Positions 8,618 to 16,951 of a DNA stretch of 64,000 bases are shown here, one piece after another. Each line of letters opens with the position of its first letter. The first letter of the stretch is position 1. The notes beneath the pieces were generated by a model that saw only the letters and a list, made by a program, of their open reading frames with translations, made no database searches and was not told the DNA's origin. The position numbers were made by a program, and so were the translations under genes. Source of the stretch: Actinacidiphila yanglinensis (lineage in GTDB: Bacteria > Actinomycetota > Actinomycetes > Streptomycetales > Streptomycetaceae); contig NZ_FNVU01000027.1 in the NCBI RefSeq assembly GCF_900107965.1, forward strand, positions 1 to 64,000, read 5' to 3'.

Positions 8618-9292
8618 CTAGCGCCCGCTCAGGCCGACCGGCGGATCGCTCAGCCGCAACTGCTCGATCACGCTGCCCAACTGGGCCTCGGCGGCCGCGT
8701 CGGCGGCTTCGGGATCGCCGGCGGTGACGGCGTCGATGATCGCCAGGAGCTGGGGCAGCGACTCCTGCGGACGCCCCGGCCGCAAGGCGAGACGGAACTG
8801 GAAGCGCACCATCTGCGTGTTGAGCCGCTCCAGTTGGCGCTTGGCGACCAACTGGCCACTGAACTCGATGATCAGGTCGTGGAGCCTGCGGTTGAGCGTG
8901 GAGTAGGTCTCGAACTCGCCGTCCTCCACCGCCGTCCGCAGTTGCTCGCCGACCTCGGTCAGCACGGCGCGCTGTTCCTCGCCGGCATGCTCGGCCACCC
9001 TCCGCGCGCACAACCGCTCCAGCGCGGAGCGGCACTCGGTGATCTGGATGGCCTCCTCGACCGAGACGACCCTGATGCGGGCGCCGCGGTGGGGCACGAG
9101 CTCCACCAGGTCGTCGGCAGCGAGGTCGAGCAGGGCCTCGCGCACGGAACTGCGCGTCACCCCCATCTGGTCGGCCAGGTCCTGCTCCACGAGCCGCTGT
9201 CCGGGCACGAGTTCGCCGACCCACAGGGCGCGGCGGATCTGCGCGCTGACGTGGAGCCGCCCGGCCGCTCCCCTCATTCGCGTGCTGGTCAC
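8618..9292 (-). CDS. GntR-family regulator (FadR/FCD subfamily)
   Basis: This is a 224-residue regulator. The N-terminal winged helix (IRRALWVGELVPGQRLVEQDL, QMGVTRSSVREALLDL) is followed by an all-helical FCD effector domain from about residue 80 (RSALERLCARRVAEHA, LNRRLHDLIIEF). The start is GTG at 9292, chosen because GAGGAAG lies 9 nt upstream and it gives the usual FadR-type length; further upstream in-frame codons fall inside the promoter. It is divergent from the ligJ-ligK operon and shares overlapping promoters with it, so it is the likely repressor. FCD domains bind small organic acids, consistent with a pathway intermediate as effector (inference). Confidence 0.92.
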   Translation of the reverse strand: MTSTRMRGAAGRLHVSAQIRRALWVGELVPGQRLVEQDLADQMGVTRSSVREALLDLAADDLVELVPHRGARIRVVSVEEAIQITECRSALERLCARRVAEHAGEEQRAVLTEVGEQLRTAVEDGEFETYSTLNRRLHDLIIEFSGQLVAKRQLERLNTQMVRFQFRLALRPGRPQESLPQLLAIIDAVTAGDPEAADAAAEAQLGSVIEQLRLSDPPVGLSGR

Positions 9293-9383
9293 CTGCAGTT
9301 GCTTCCTCTCGCTCGCGGACCCGCGCCTGCCGACTCGTGGGCCCTGTGCCCGCCGCATCGTATCCGGCGGTTCGCTGACACAG

Positions 9384-9436
9384 TTGCCAATCTTATCACC
9401 GGCAATATTGTCAGCAATCGGTTTAACGACTACGGT
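9384..9436. promoter_or_regulatory. Overlapping divergent promoters between GntR gene and ligJ operon
   Basis: Plus strand: TTGTCA (9408-9413), 17-nt spacer, TACGGT (9431-9436), driving the catabolic operon. Minus strand: TTGCTG (9417-9412), 16-nt spacer, TAAGAT (9395-9390), driving the GntR gene. The two -35 boxes overlap by two bases, so the promoters should exclude each other. Candidate operator symmetry lies here: CAATATTG (9403-9410), ATTG-tcag-CAAT (9407-9418) and TTGCC-N12-GGCAA (9384-9405). The block is conspicuously AT-rich for this genome. Confidence 0.6.
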
Positions 9437-9525
9437 GCGGAACACGGCACGGCGGGAGGAGCGACCCGGACCGTACCGTTCGGGACCCCCTGACCAGCCA
9501 CTTCGACCGGCGAGGAGACTCCGCG

Positions 9526-10551
9526 TTGATCATCGACTGCCACGGCCACTACACGACCGCGCCCGCGGCGCTGGGCGACTGGCGCGAGCGCCAGATCCAG
9601 GCCCTGGCCGGTAACGGCGAGGCGCCGCGGCACGCGGATCTGCGGATCGGTGACGACGAGATCAGGGAGACCGTCGAGGCCAACCAGCTGCGGCAGATGG
9701 ACGAGCGCGGCATCGACCTGACGGTCTTCTCCCCACGCGCCTCGTTCATGGCCCACCACATCGGCGACCTCGCCGTCTCCGCGGCCTGGGCCCGCTGCTG
9801 CAACGACCTGTGCGCCCGCGTCGGCGAGCTGTTCCCCGACCGCTTCGCGCCCGCCGCGATGCTGCCGCAGTCCCCTGGGGCCGCACCGGCCACCTGCGTC
9901 GCCGAACTGGTCCGCGCGGTCGAGGAGCTCGGCGCCGTCGCGGTGAACCTCAACCCCGATCCCTCCGGCGGCCACTGGAGCGCACCGCCGCTGACCGACC
10001 GATCCTGGTACCCGCTCTACGAGAAGATCGTCGAACTCGACGTGCCGGTGATGGTGCACGTGAGCACCAGCGAGAACCCCGCGTTCCACACCACCGGTGC
10101 GCACTACCTGAACGCGGACACCACCGCCGTCATGCAACTGATCCAAGGCGACCTGTTCGCCGACTTCCCCACGCTGCGACTGGTCATCCCGCACGGCGGC
10201 GGCGCGGTCCCCTACCACTGGGGGCGCTTCCGCGGCCTGGCGCAGGCGCTCGGCAGGCCGGAGCCGACCGAGCACCTGCTGGGCAACGTCTTCTTCGACA
10301 CCTGCGTGTACCACCAGCCCGGCATCGACCTGCTGCTGAAGGTGATGCCGCACACCAACGTGCTCTTCGCCTCGGAGATGATCGGCGCCGTTCGCGGCAT
10401 CGACCCGGACACCGGGCACCACTTCGACGACACCCGCCGCTACGTCGAGAAGGCCGGCCTGTCCCCCGCCGACCTGGCGGCGATCACCGAGGGCAACGCC
10501 CGCACCGTCTATCCCCGGCTCGACGCGCGGCTGCGCGCGGCCGGACGTTGA
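9526..10551 (+). CDS. ligJ: 4-oxalomesaconate hydratase (LigJ type)
   Basis: This is a 341-residue amidohydrolase-superfamily enzyme. It hydrates 4-oxalomesaconate to 4-carboxy-4-hydroxy-2-oxoadipate in the meta-cleavage breakdown of protocatechuate and gallate. From memory of the Sphingobium LigJ sequence, long stretches agree: MIIDCHGHYTTAP at the start (metal-binding DCHGH), ENQLRQMDERGIDLTVFSPR, SFMAHHIGD, NPDPSGGHW, GAHYLNADTTA, PHGGGAVPYHWGRFRGLAQ and FASEMIGAVRGIDP near the end. The start is TTG at 9526: GAGGAGA is 7 nt upstream and it yields the conserved N-terminus. It is the first gene of the operon and is followed after 36 bp by the aldolase that acts next in the pathway. Confidence 0.93.
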   Translation: MIIDCHGHYTTAPAALGDWRERQIQALAGNGEAPRHADLRIGDDEIRETVEANQLRQMDERGIDLTVFSPRASFMAHHIGDLAVSAAWARCCNDLCARVGELFPDRFAPAAMLPQSPGAAPATCVAELVRAVEELGAVAVNLNPDPSGGHWSAPPLTDRSWYPLYEKIVELDVPVMVHVSTSENPAFHTTGAHYLNADTTAVMQLIQGDLFADFPTLRLVIPHGGGAVPYHWGRFRGLAQALGRPEPTEHLLGNVFFDTCVYHQPGIDLLLKVMPHTNVLFASEMIGAVRGIDPDTGHHFDDTRRYVEKAGLSPADLAAITEGNARTVYPRLDARLRAAGR

Positions 10552-10587
10552 GCCGTGTCCCGGCAGCACGCTCGGAAAGGAAGAACC

Positions 10588-11271
10588 ATGCAGGAACTCG
10601 GCGTCGTGCACACGACGATCGAGCGGGCCGATCCGCACGCCGTGGCACGGCTGTCCGCGCTGGGCGTCGCCACCGTGCACGAGGCGATGGGCCGGCTCGG
10701 CCTGATGCGCCCCTACATCCGCCCGGTCTACCCCGGCGCCCGCCTGTGCGGCACCGCGGTGACGGTGCTGCTGCAGCCCGGCGACAACTGGATGCTGCAC
10801 GTCGCCGTCGAGCAGGTCCGGCCGGGCGACGTCGTGGTCGCGGCCTGCACCACCGAGAGCCACGACGGCTTCTTCGGCGAGCTGCTGGCCACCTCGCTGC
10901 GCGCCCGTGGCGCGGTCGGCCTGGTGATCGACGGCGGCTGCCGCGACATCGCCGACCTGGAGCGGATCGACTTCCCGGTCTTCAGCGCGGCGATCCACGC
11001 CAGGGGCACGGTCAAGGCCACCCCCGGCTCGGTCAACGTGCCGGTGGTGTGCGCGAACGCGCGGGTCGACCCCGGTGACGTGGTCCTCGCCGACGCCGAC
11101 GGCGTGGTCGTCGTACCGGCTGCGAAAGCCACCGAGGCCGCCGAGGCCGCCGAACGCCGCGAGGCCAACGAAGAGGTCAAGCGCCGCCGGCTCGCCGCCG
11201 GCGAACTCGGCCTGGACATCTACCAGATGCGCGACGACCTGCGGGCCCACGGCCTGCGGTACGTCGACTGA
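10588..11271 (+). CDS. ligK: 4-carboxy-4-hydroxy-2-oxoadipate aldolase (LigK/RraA-like)
   Basis: This is a 227-residue class II aldolase of the RraA-like fold. It splits 4-carboxy-4-hydroxy-2-oxoadipate into pyruvate and oxaloacetate. Signature stretches are GVATVHEAMGR, QPGDNWMLHVAVEQ, the metal/pyruvate site GLVIDGGCRD, GTVKATPGSVNVPVV and LAAGELGLDIYQM, all shared with LigK as I remember it. True RraA proteins lack the last part. The start is ATG at 10588 with AAAGGAAG 4-5 nt upstream; an in-frame GTG at 10555 adds a non-conserved extension. It directly follows ligJ, so the pair completes the lower pathway to central metabolites. Confidence 0.92.
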   Translation: MQELGVVHTTIERADPHAVARLSALGVATVHEAMGRLGLMRPYIRPVYPGARLCGTAVTVLLQPGDNWMLHVAVEQVRPGDVVVAACTTESHDGFFGELLATSLRARGAVGLVIDGGCRDIADLERIDFPVFSAAIHARGTVKATPGSVNVPVVCANARVDPGDVVLADADGVVVVPAAKATEAAEAAERREANEEVKRRRLAAGELGLDIYQMRDDLRAHGLRYVD

Positions 11272-11289
11272 AGGGACACGACACCGCTC

Positions 11290-12156
11290 ATGCTGGTGAT
11301 CGACAACCATACCCACGTCATCTCCCCCGACGGCGAGCGCTATCCGGTCGACCCGATCGGCGGGCGCCAGTCCGACTGGTCGCGAGAACACCCGGTCGAC
11401 CTCGCCGTCCTGCTCCGCGCCCTGGACGACGCCGGGATCGACCGAGCCGTGGTGGTACAGGCGTCCACCGTCTACGGCCACGACAACCGCTACCTGGCCG
11501 ACTCGGTCGCGGCCCATCCCGACCGCCTGGTCGGCGTCTACTCGCTGGACGCGACGGCGCCCGACGCGGTGGAGCGGATCACGCACTGGCAGTCCCGCGG
11601 GCTGTCCGGCTTCCGGCTGTTCACCACCGGCACCACCATGCCCGGCCAGGCCGACTGGCTGGCCCACCCCGACTCCTTCCCCGCCTGGGAGTACGCCGAG
11701 GCCCACGACATCCCGATCTGCCTGCAGATGACGATCGACGGGATATCCGCGCTGCGGGGCGCACTCGAGCGGTTCCCGCGCACCCGGGTGCTGCTCGACC
11801 ACTGCGCGCGCCCGGACCTGGCCGACGGACCGCCGTACCAGCGGTCCGGGGCGCTCCTCGAGCTGGCCGGGTTCTCCGGGGTGCACCTGAAGCTGACCCA
11901 CCGGGCGATCGACGCCGCCCGGCAGGGCGCCTCCACGGTGGAGGACTTCCTGAGCGCGCTGCTGTCCACGTACGGCTCCTCCCGGCTGATGTGGGGTTCC
12001 AACTACCCAGCCGCCGAGGGCCGGCTGGCCGACCTGCTCGCCGAGGCGCGCGCGTCCCTGGCGAGCCTGTCGGACAAGGACGCCGAGGCCGTCTTCGGGG
12101 GCACCTCCGAGCGCTTCTACTGGGGCGCGCGGGACAAGGAGAACCACGATGGCTGA
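11290..12156 (+). CDS. Amidohydrolase (COG3618; possible 2-pyrone-4,6-dicarboxylate hydrolase-like)
   Basis: This is a 288-residue TIM-barrel amidohydrolase. The N-terminus IDNHTHV keeps the HxH metal motif, VLLDHCARPDLADGPPY is the DHxxxP region near residue 160, and the C-terminal end of the barrel reads MWGSNYPAAEG. LigI and L-fuconolactonase members have Asp in the last motif (WG[ST]DWP); Asn occurs in other COG3618 members. Coming right after ligJ and ligK, it could open a lactone such as 2-pyrone-4,6-dicarboxylate to 4-oxalomesaconate, but sequence similarity alone does not prove this. It starts 18 bp after ligK and overlaps the next gene by 8 bp, so translation is coupled. Confidence 0.75.
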   Translation: MLVIDNHTHVISPDGERYPVDPIGGRQSDWSREHPVDLAVLLRALDDAGIDRAVVVQASTVYGHDNRYLADSVAAHPDRLVGVYSLDATAPDAVERITHWQSRGLSGFRLFTTGTTMPGQADWLAHPDSFPAWEYAEAHDIPICLQMTIDGISALRGALERFPRTRVLLDHCARPDLADGPPYQRSGALLELAGFSGVHLKLTHRAIDAARQGASTVEDFLSALLSTYGSSRLMWGSNYPAAEGRLADLLAEARASLASLSDKDAEAVFGGTSERFYWGARDKENHDG

Positions 12157-13063
12157 GGTCCGACTGCGCACCGCTCTGGAGACCCACCCCATCGGCGCGT
12201 TGCTGCGCGGCGGCACGATCACCGATCCGGACGTCGCGCTGGACTTCGTCGAGGTCGCCCCGATCCACCGGGCGTTCGCGCCGATGGTGCGCGAGCAGAG
12301 CTACGACCTCAGCGAACTGGCCGTCGTCACCGCACTGCAGGCGCTCGCCTACGGCCACCCGATCGCGATCCTGCCCGTGGTGGTGGCGGCACGGTTCCAG
12401 CGCAAGTGCCTGATCTCGCACCGCTCGCGGCCGATCACCGAGCCGGGACAGCTGCGCGGGCGCCGGATCGGGGTACGTGCCTACACCCAGACCACCGGGA
12501 TGTGGGTCCGCAGCCACCTCGCCGAGGACTTCGGGCTGGGCGCCGAGGAGTCCCACTGGGTCACCCAGGACGAGGCACATGTGCCGGAGTACACCAACCC
12601 GGCGTTCGTGGACCGCACGCTGTCGGGGAGCCTGGTCGAGGCGTTGCGCACCGGCGTGGTCGACGCGGCCGTCCTCGGCAACGACCTGCCCGGAGGGGAC
12701 GAGTTCCTGCCGGTCATCGAGCGGGCGGCCGAGCGGGACCTGGCATGGTCCGCGGCGCACGGATACACCCCGGTCAACCACCTCGTGGCCGTCTCGACGG
12801 AGGTCCTGGAGCGCGAACCGGCGGCCGTGGCCGGCGCGTACGCGCTGCTGTGCCGCGCCGAGGAGACCGCCGCGAGGCAGGCATCGGCCGGCCGGGCGGA
12901 CACGCCGCGGCTGACGATGACGGGTCCGGAACGGCTCAGCGGCCCGATCGAGGAGATCGCCGACGCCTGCTTCGCCCAGGGGCTCCTGCCCCGCCGGCTC
13001 ACCGCCGAGGAGGTATTCGGTCCGGTGCGCGGCTTGTCGGAGGCCGCACCGACCGGCAACTGA
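12149..13063 (+). CDS. 4,5-dihydroxyphthalate decarboxylase-type protein (SBP fold, no signal peptide)
   Basis: This is a 304-residue protein of the periplasmic-binding-protein fold. The region RGRRIGVRAYTQTTGMWVRSHLAEDFGL (about residues 108-136) matches the segment shared by Pht5-type 4,5-dihydroxyphthalate decarboxylases and related ABC solute-binding proteins. It has no signal peptide or lipobox, and the operon already encodes a separate lipoprotein binding protein at 15880. A cytosolic enzyme is therefore more likely than a transporter part. Pht5 removes CO2 from 4,5-dihydroxyphthalate to give protocatechuate, which would feed meta-cleavage and LigJ/LigK. Its start lies inside the end of the amidohydrolase gene. 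The exact substrate is inference. Confidence 0.6.
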   Translation: MAEVRLRTALETHPIGALLRGGTITDPDVALDFVEVAPIHRAFAPMVREQSYDLSELAVVTALQALAYGHPIAILPVVVAARFQRKCLISHRSRPITEPGQLRGRRIGVRAYTQTTGMWVRSHLAEDFGLGAEESHWVTQDEAHVPEYTNPAFVDRTLSGSLVEALRTGVVDAAVLGNDLPGGDEFLPVIERAAERDLAWSAAHGYTPVNHLVAVSTEVLEREPAAVAGAYALLCRAEETAARQASAGRADTPRLTMTGPERLSGPIEEIADACFAQGLLPRRLTAEEVFGPVRGLSEAAPTGN

Positions 13064-13110
13064 GCCGGATGTCCCACCAGAAGTCACCGTGAATTCCTGA
13101 AAGGAAAGAC

Positions 13111-14037
13111 ATGCACACCTCCGAGAAGGTCACCACCGTCTTCGAGGCGCCCGAACGCGTCAGGGACCAGTACGCCGAAGTCGACGGCTACCGCACGCAT
13201 TACCTCGAGGCCGGCGATCCCGCTGCCCCGCCGCTGCTTCTGGTGCACGGCGGATCGGTCAAGATAGGGATGGGCGTGGACCGTTGGTATCCGACCGTCA
13301 TCCCGCTGTCGGAGACCTTCCACGTCTACGCCATCGACCAGCTCGGGCACGGTGACACGGACGCGCCGCGCAATCCCCGCGACCTGGGCATGGTCACCGC
13401 CCGGGCCGAGCACGTCATCAAGTTCATCGAGCATCTCCAGCTCGGCCCGGTGCATCTGGTCGGCCAGTCCCAGGGCGGCTGGATCATCACCTACATCACG
13501 CTGAAGCGGCCCGACCTGGTGGCGAATCTGGTCATCATCGACTCCGCCAGCCTTTCCGGATCGGCGGTCGGCGGGAAGCTGCCGTTCTTCAAGGACGCGT
13601 TCCGTCCCGGGACCATGATTCCCAAGGCCGACCTCACCTCACGGCAGGGAATCCTGGATCACGTCAGCAAGTTCACCCACACGCCCGATGTAGTGACGGA
13701 CGACCTGCTGGACCGTCTGGTGGCGCTGTCGGCGAAGTGGTTCCAGCGCTACCGCGACCACGATCTGGAGTTCTGGCAGGAGTCGGGCTGGGACCGGCAT
13801 GCCGAGATGTACTCGATCGACGGCACGTACATCAGCGAACTCGTCCACGAGCTCACGATTCCACCGCTGTTGCTGTGCGCGAAGCAGTCGAACAAGGGAA
13901 TCGACGCGAGCGTGGAGCTCTACAAGAAGATCCCCGGCGCGCAGATGCACATCATCGACAAGGCCAACCACTTCCTGTGGCTGGATCAGCCCGGCGAGGT
14001 CAACAGCCTCATCACCTGGTACCTCAGTGAGCACTAG
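13111..14037 (+). CDS. Alpha/beta hydrolase (C-C or ester hydrolase)
   Basis: This is a 308-residue cytosolic alpha/beta hydrolase. It has the oxyanion loop LLVHGGSVKIG, nucleophile elbow VGQSQGGWI (Ser about residue 118) and a C-terminal catalytic His in DKANHFLWLDQPGEV. The family includes meta-cleavage product hydrolases (usually GNSMGG) and monoalkyl phthalate ester hydrolases. In Rhodococcus a hydrolase of monoalkyl phthalates (PatE) lies beside a phthalate ABC transporter, and here the importer genes follow immediately, so ester hydrolysis of the imported aromatic is the favoured inference. The ribosome binding site is GAAAGGAAA, and the gene lies 47 bp after the decarboxylase-type gene. 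Confidence 0.8.
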   Translation: MHTSEKVTTVFEAPERVRDQYAEVDGYRTHYLEAGDPAAPPLLLVHGGSVKIGMGVDRWYPTVIPLSETFHVYAIDQLGHGDTDAPRNPRDLGMVTARAEHVIKFIEHLQLGPVHLVGQSQGGWIITYITLKRPDLVANLVIIDSASLSGSAVGGKLPFFKDAFRPGTMIPKADLTSRQGILDHVSKFTHTPDVVTDDLLDRLVALSAKWFQRYRDHDLEFWQESGWDRHAEMYSIDGTYISELVHELTIPPLLLCAKQSNKGIDASVELYKKIPGAQMHIIDKANHFLWLDQPGEVNSLITWYLSEH

Positions 14038-14085
14038 GCGGCCATTCCCGACTCGGCAACCGGCTGGACGCAGAGGAGAACAATC

Positions 14086-14928
14086 ATGAGCGAGTCGAAG
14101 CGGACTCCGCTGCTGCAGGCGAGGAACCTGCGTCTGGGTCACCGCACCGGACGCAGCCGCGAGTTCGTCGTCGCGATCGATTCCATCGACCTGACGATCG
14201 ACACCGGGGAGTTCATCTCCGTGGTGGGCCCCAGCGGTTGCGGGAAGACGACGTTCCTCGAGGCGGTCGCGGGACTGGTGCCGGTCGCCTCCGGTGACCT
14301 GCTCGTCAACGGAACACCCATCAAGGGGCCGGCCCGGAACCGGGCGATCGTCTTCCAGAGCGCCTCGCTGTTTCCCTGGCGCACCGTCGAGCAGAACGTC
14401 TGGTTCGGCCTGGAGGTCCAGGGGCGGCTGAACGACGAGACCAGGCAGCGCACCCAGCAGATCCTGCACACGGTGGGCCTGGAGAAGTACATGAAGGCCC
14501 GGCCCGACGAGTTGTCCGGTGGCATGCGGCAGCGGGTCAACCTGGCCCGTGCACTGGCCGTGTCGCCCGACGTGCTGCTGTTCGACGAGCCGTTCGGCGC
14601 GCTCGACGCCATGACCAGGGAGTCGCTCCAGGACGAACTGCTGCGCATCTGGCAGTCCGATCCCGACGGGCCGAAGACGACGGCGATCTTCATCACGCAC
14701 GACGTCACCGAGAGCGTCCTGCTCTCCGACCGGGTGATCGTGCTCTCGCGGAACCCGGGAAGGATCGTCGCGGACATCGCGATCACGGCTCCCCGTCCGA
14801 GGATCAGCTCGCAGTGGCGGCTGGACCCCAAGTTCACCGAATACTGCTCCGAGATTCTCCACGCGCTGCATCCGGAGCAGAAGGCGGCCGGCCGGTCCAT
14901 GACCGCCGCCACGGAATCCAGTGTTTAG
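14086..14928 (+). CDS. ABC importer ATP-binding protein (NitT/TauT family)
   Basis: This 280-residue ATPase energises uptake at the inner face of the membrane. The Walker A motif is GPSGCGKTTF (residues 48-57), the Q-loop is near VFQSASLFPWRTV, the ABC signature is LSGGMRQRV (about 144-152), Walker B is VLLFDEPFGALD, and the switch His is in FITHDVTES. It is of the SsuB/TauB type used for sulfonates, nitrate and aromatic carboxylates. It works with the permease at 14941 (12 bp downstream) and the binding lipoprotein at 15880. GAGGAG lies upstream of the ATG. The operon context suggests an aromatic acid as substrate. Confidence 0.93.
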   Translation: MSESKRTPLLQARNLRLGHRTGRSREFVVAIDSIDLTIDTGEFISVVGPSGCGKTTFLEAVAGLVPVASGDLLVNGTPIKGPARNRAIVFQSASLFPWRTVEQNVWFGLEVQGRLNDETRQRTQQILHTVGLEKYMKARPDELSGGMRQRVNLARALAVSPDVLLFDEPFGALDAMTRESLQDELLRIWQSDPDGPKTTAIFITHDVTESVLLSDRVIVLSRNPGRIVADIAITAPRPRISSQWRLDPKFTEYCSEILHALHPEQKAAGRSMTAATESSV

Positions 14929-14940
14929 GAGCCGATCGAA

Positions 14941-15807
14941 ATGAACGACACGGTGATGAAGAACCCCGCCGACCGGACGGCGTCGCGCGAGGGAAGTCCC
15001 CCGCAGCGGAATCCCGAGCGCACTTCGGTGCTGACGTGGTGGGACCGGCTGCGCGGTCTGCAGAGCCCGTTGCTCAACCTGGCGGGTATCGCGATCCTCC
15101 TCGCCGTCTGGCAGATCTGCTCGGCCACCCACATGGTCGACCCGGCGTTCGCGAGCTCGCCGTGGAAGATCCTCGTGGCGGGGAGGAAGCTCTACTCGCA
15201 GGGCGCCATCTACACGGCGCTGGGCCAGACCGGCAAGGAATTCGGTATCGGCGAGCTGATATCGATCGTCGCGGGCACGATCATCGGTCTCGTCATCGGC
15301 GCGAGCCGGGTGCTCTACGACATGACGCGCGGCATCGTCGACGTCCTCTACTCCGTGCCGCACGTGCTGTTCCTGCCGGTGATCATCTTCTGGTTCGGAA
15401 TCGGCAGCACCTCCCGGATCATCATCGTCATCTGGTCGGGAATCCTGCCCCTGGTCATCAACACCATCGCGGGCAGCCGGGCGCTGAACGCCGACTACCG
15501 CCGGGTCTCGACCGCCTTCTGCACCCCGCGGTTCAAGCGCTTCTACAAAGTCGCCCTGCCGGCGAGCCTGCCGTTCATCCTCAGCGGTGTCCGGCTGTCC
15601 GTCGGGCGCGGGCTGATCGGCATCATCGTGGCCGAGTTCTTCATGGGCAGCGGAGGCGTCGGCTTCTTCGTGCAGTTCCACATGTCCCAACTGGACACCA
15701 GCGGTGCGATGGCGGTCATCGTCACGCTGTGCGTCGTGGCACTGCTACTCAACTCGCTCGTCGCCTGGTGCGAGAAGCGCTTCGCCAACTGGTCCATCAG
15801 CGACTGA
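14941..15807 (+). CDS. ABC importer permease (NitT/TauT family)
   Basis: This 288-residue integral membrane protein has about six membrane segments after a hydrophilic N-terminus of ~40 residues. The cytoplasmic EAA-type loop that docks the ATPase is around STAFCTPRFKRFYKVALPAS (residues ~190-209). It is of the SsuC/TauC type. It follows the ATPase gene by 12 bp with AGGAG upstream and is separated from the binding-protein gene by a stable hairpin. Together the three genes make a complete importer for the operon. Confidence 0.92.
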   Translation: MNDTVMKNPADRTASREGSPPQRNPERTSVLTWWDRLRGLQSPLLNLAGIAILLAVWQICSATHMVDPAFASSPWKILVAGRKLYSQGAIYTALGQTGKEFGIGELISIVAGTIIGLVIGASRVLYDMTRGIVDVLYSVPHVLFLPVIIFWFGIGSTSRIIIVIWSGILPLVINTIAGSRALNADYRRVSTAFCTPRFKRFYKVALPASLPFILSGVRLSVGRGLIGIIVAEFFMGSGGVGFFVQFHMSQLDTSGAMAVIVTLCVVALLLNSLVAWCEKRFANWSISD

Positions 15808-15813
15808 CGTTGC

Positions 15814-15832
15814 GGGCCGCTGAGAGCGGCCC
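15814..15832 (+). terminator. Intra-operon hairpin between permease and binding-protein genes
   Basis: GGGCCGCT-gag-AGCGGCCC is a perfect 8-bp stem with a 3-nt loop, followed by CCCTTT, 7 bp after the permease stop. Hairpins here commonly protect or partly terminate upstream mRNA so that the binding protein is made in excess; which applies here is unknown. Confidence 0.55.
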
Positions 15833-15879
15833 CCCTTTGTGAACGACCCGGACTCCTCCTCCACGAAAGGCTTTCAACG

Positions 15880-16881
15880 ATGCAGGCCAATTCAAGACGC
15901 ATCCGTCGACGCCCCCTGGCCATCGCCGGAGCGGCCGCGGCGGCGCTGACCTTCACGGTCGCCGGCTGCTCCAACTCCTCCGGGGGCTCCTCCGGTTCGT
16001 CCTCGCCCAACACGATCAACATCGTGTTCGGATCGAACTCCGCGAGCTACAGCGACCTGTTCGTCGGGGTGGACGAGGGGATCTTCAAGAAGCACGGTCT
16101 CAACGTCAAGCTGACCACCCTGTCCGGCGGCGCGACCGCGTCGATCTCCGCGCTCGCGGGCGGGCACGCGGACATGGTCTACGGCCAGGGCTCGAACATC
16201 GCCTCGGCGGTCCTCCGGGGCGGGAAATACACCGTCATCGGGATGACGCAGGCGCACTACAACCTCCAGGTCTGGTCGAACCCGTCCGTCTCCTCCGCCC
16301 AGGGCCTGAAGGGCAAGAAGGTCTCGTCCGGCCAGCCCGGGACGGAGAGCGACCAGGGCTGGACCTCCTACCTGGAGGCGAACGGGCTGCAGCGCTCCGA
16401 CGTGACGACGGTGTACACCGGCGGAGCCAACACCGGGCAGTTCACCGCCCTGGAAACAGGCGGCGTGCAGGGGACGTTGAGCACGCCCCCGGACGACCTC
16501 GTGCTGCGCTCGCACGGCTTCCGGCTGCTGGGCGACCTGACGGGCCTGCCCAACGCCACGGACTCCATCGGAGTCTCGACCAAGTGGCTGAGCACGCACC
16601 AGAGCGTCGCCAAGAAGTTCATCGAGGCGGACAAGGAGGCGCTGGAGTTCGTCCGGGCGAACAAGGCGCAGACCATCAAGAGCATCGAGAAGCACACGCG
16701 CAGTGCCAACACCGACGACGCGACCGAGGCGTACGAGTTCTACCTCAAGGTGCTCAACCCGACTCCGGTGCTCAACGACGAGGACATCGCGGCGCTCAAG
16801 CTCGGCTTCGCGTCCGCCGCCAAGAGCGCCGGCAGGACGGCCCCCGCGGACATCACCCCCTACTACAAGGTCATCTCCTGA
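15880..16881 (+). CDS. ABC importer substrate-binding lipoprotein (NMT1/SsuA-like)
   Basis: This is a 333-residue exported binding protein. It has a twin-Arg-rich n-region, a hydrophobic core and lipobox TVAGC, with the lipidated Cys at residue 30, then a Ser/Gly-rich linker. The mature part begins NTINIVFGSNSASYSDLFVG and has the two-lobe fold of NMT1/SsuA proteins (AQGLKGKKVSSGQPGTESDQ). It captures the substrate outside the membrane for the permease at 14941. The ligand is probably an aromatic carboxylate or related acid judging from the operon; nothing in the sequence fixes it. Confidence 0.9.
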   Translation: MQANSRRIRRRPLAIAGAAAAALTFTVAGCSNSSGGSSGSSSPNTINIVFGSNSASYSDLFVGVDEGIFKKHGLNVKLTTLSGGATASISALAGGHADMVYGQGSNIASAVLRGGKYTVIGMTQAHYNLQVWSNPSVSSAQGLKGKKVSSGQPGTESDQGWTSYLEANGLQRSDVTTVYTGGANTGQFTALETGGVQGTLSTPPDDLVLRSHGFRLLGDLTGLPNATDSIGVSTKWLSTHQSVAKKFIEADKEALEFVRANKAQTIKSIEKHTRSANTDDATEAYEFYLKVLNPTPVLNDEDIAALKLGFASAAKSAGRTAPADITPYYKVIS

Positions 16882-16951
16882 CCGCGGAGCGAGTGACCTT
16901 CGGTCGCGGAGTACCGGACGCGTGGAACTGCAAGAGAACGGATCATCAGTA

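Noticed and set aside
12149..13063. Reading this gene as the binding protein of the ABC importer
   Set aside because: It lacks any export signal, and a lipoprotein binding protein is encoded next to the permease.
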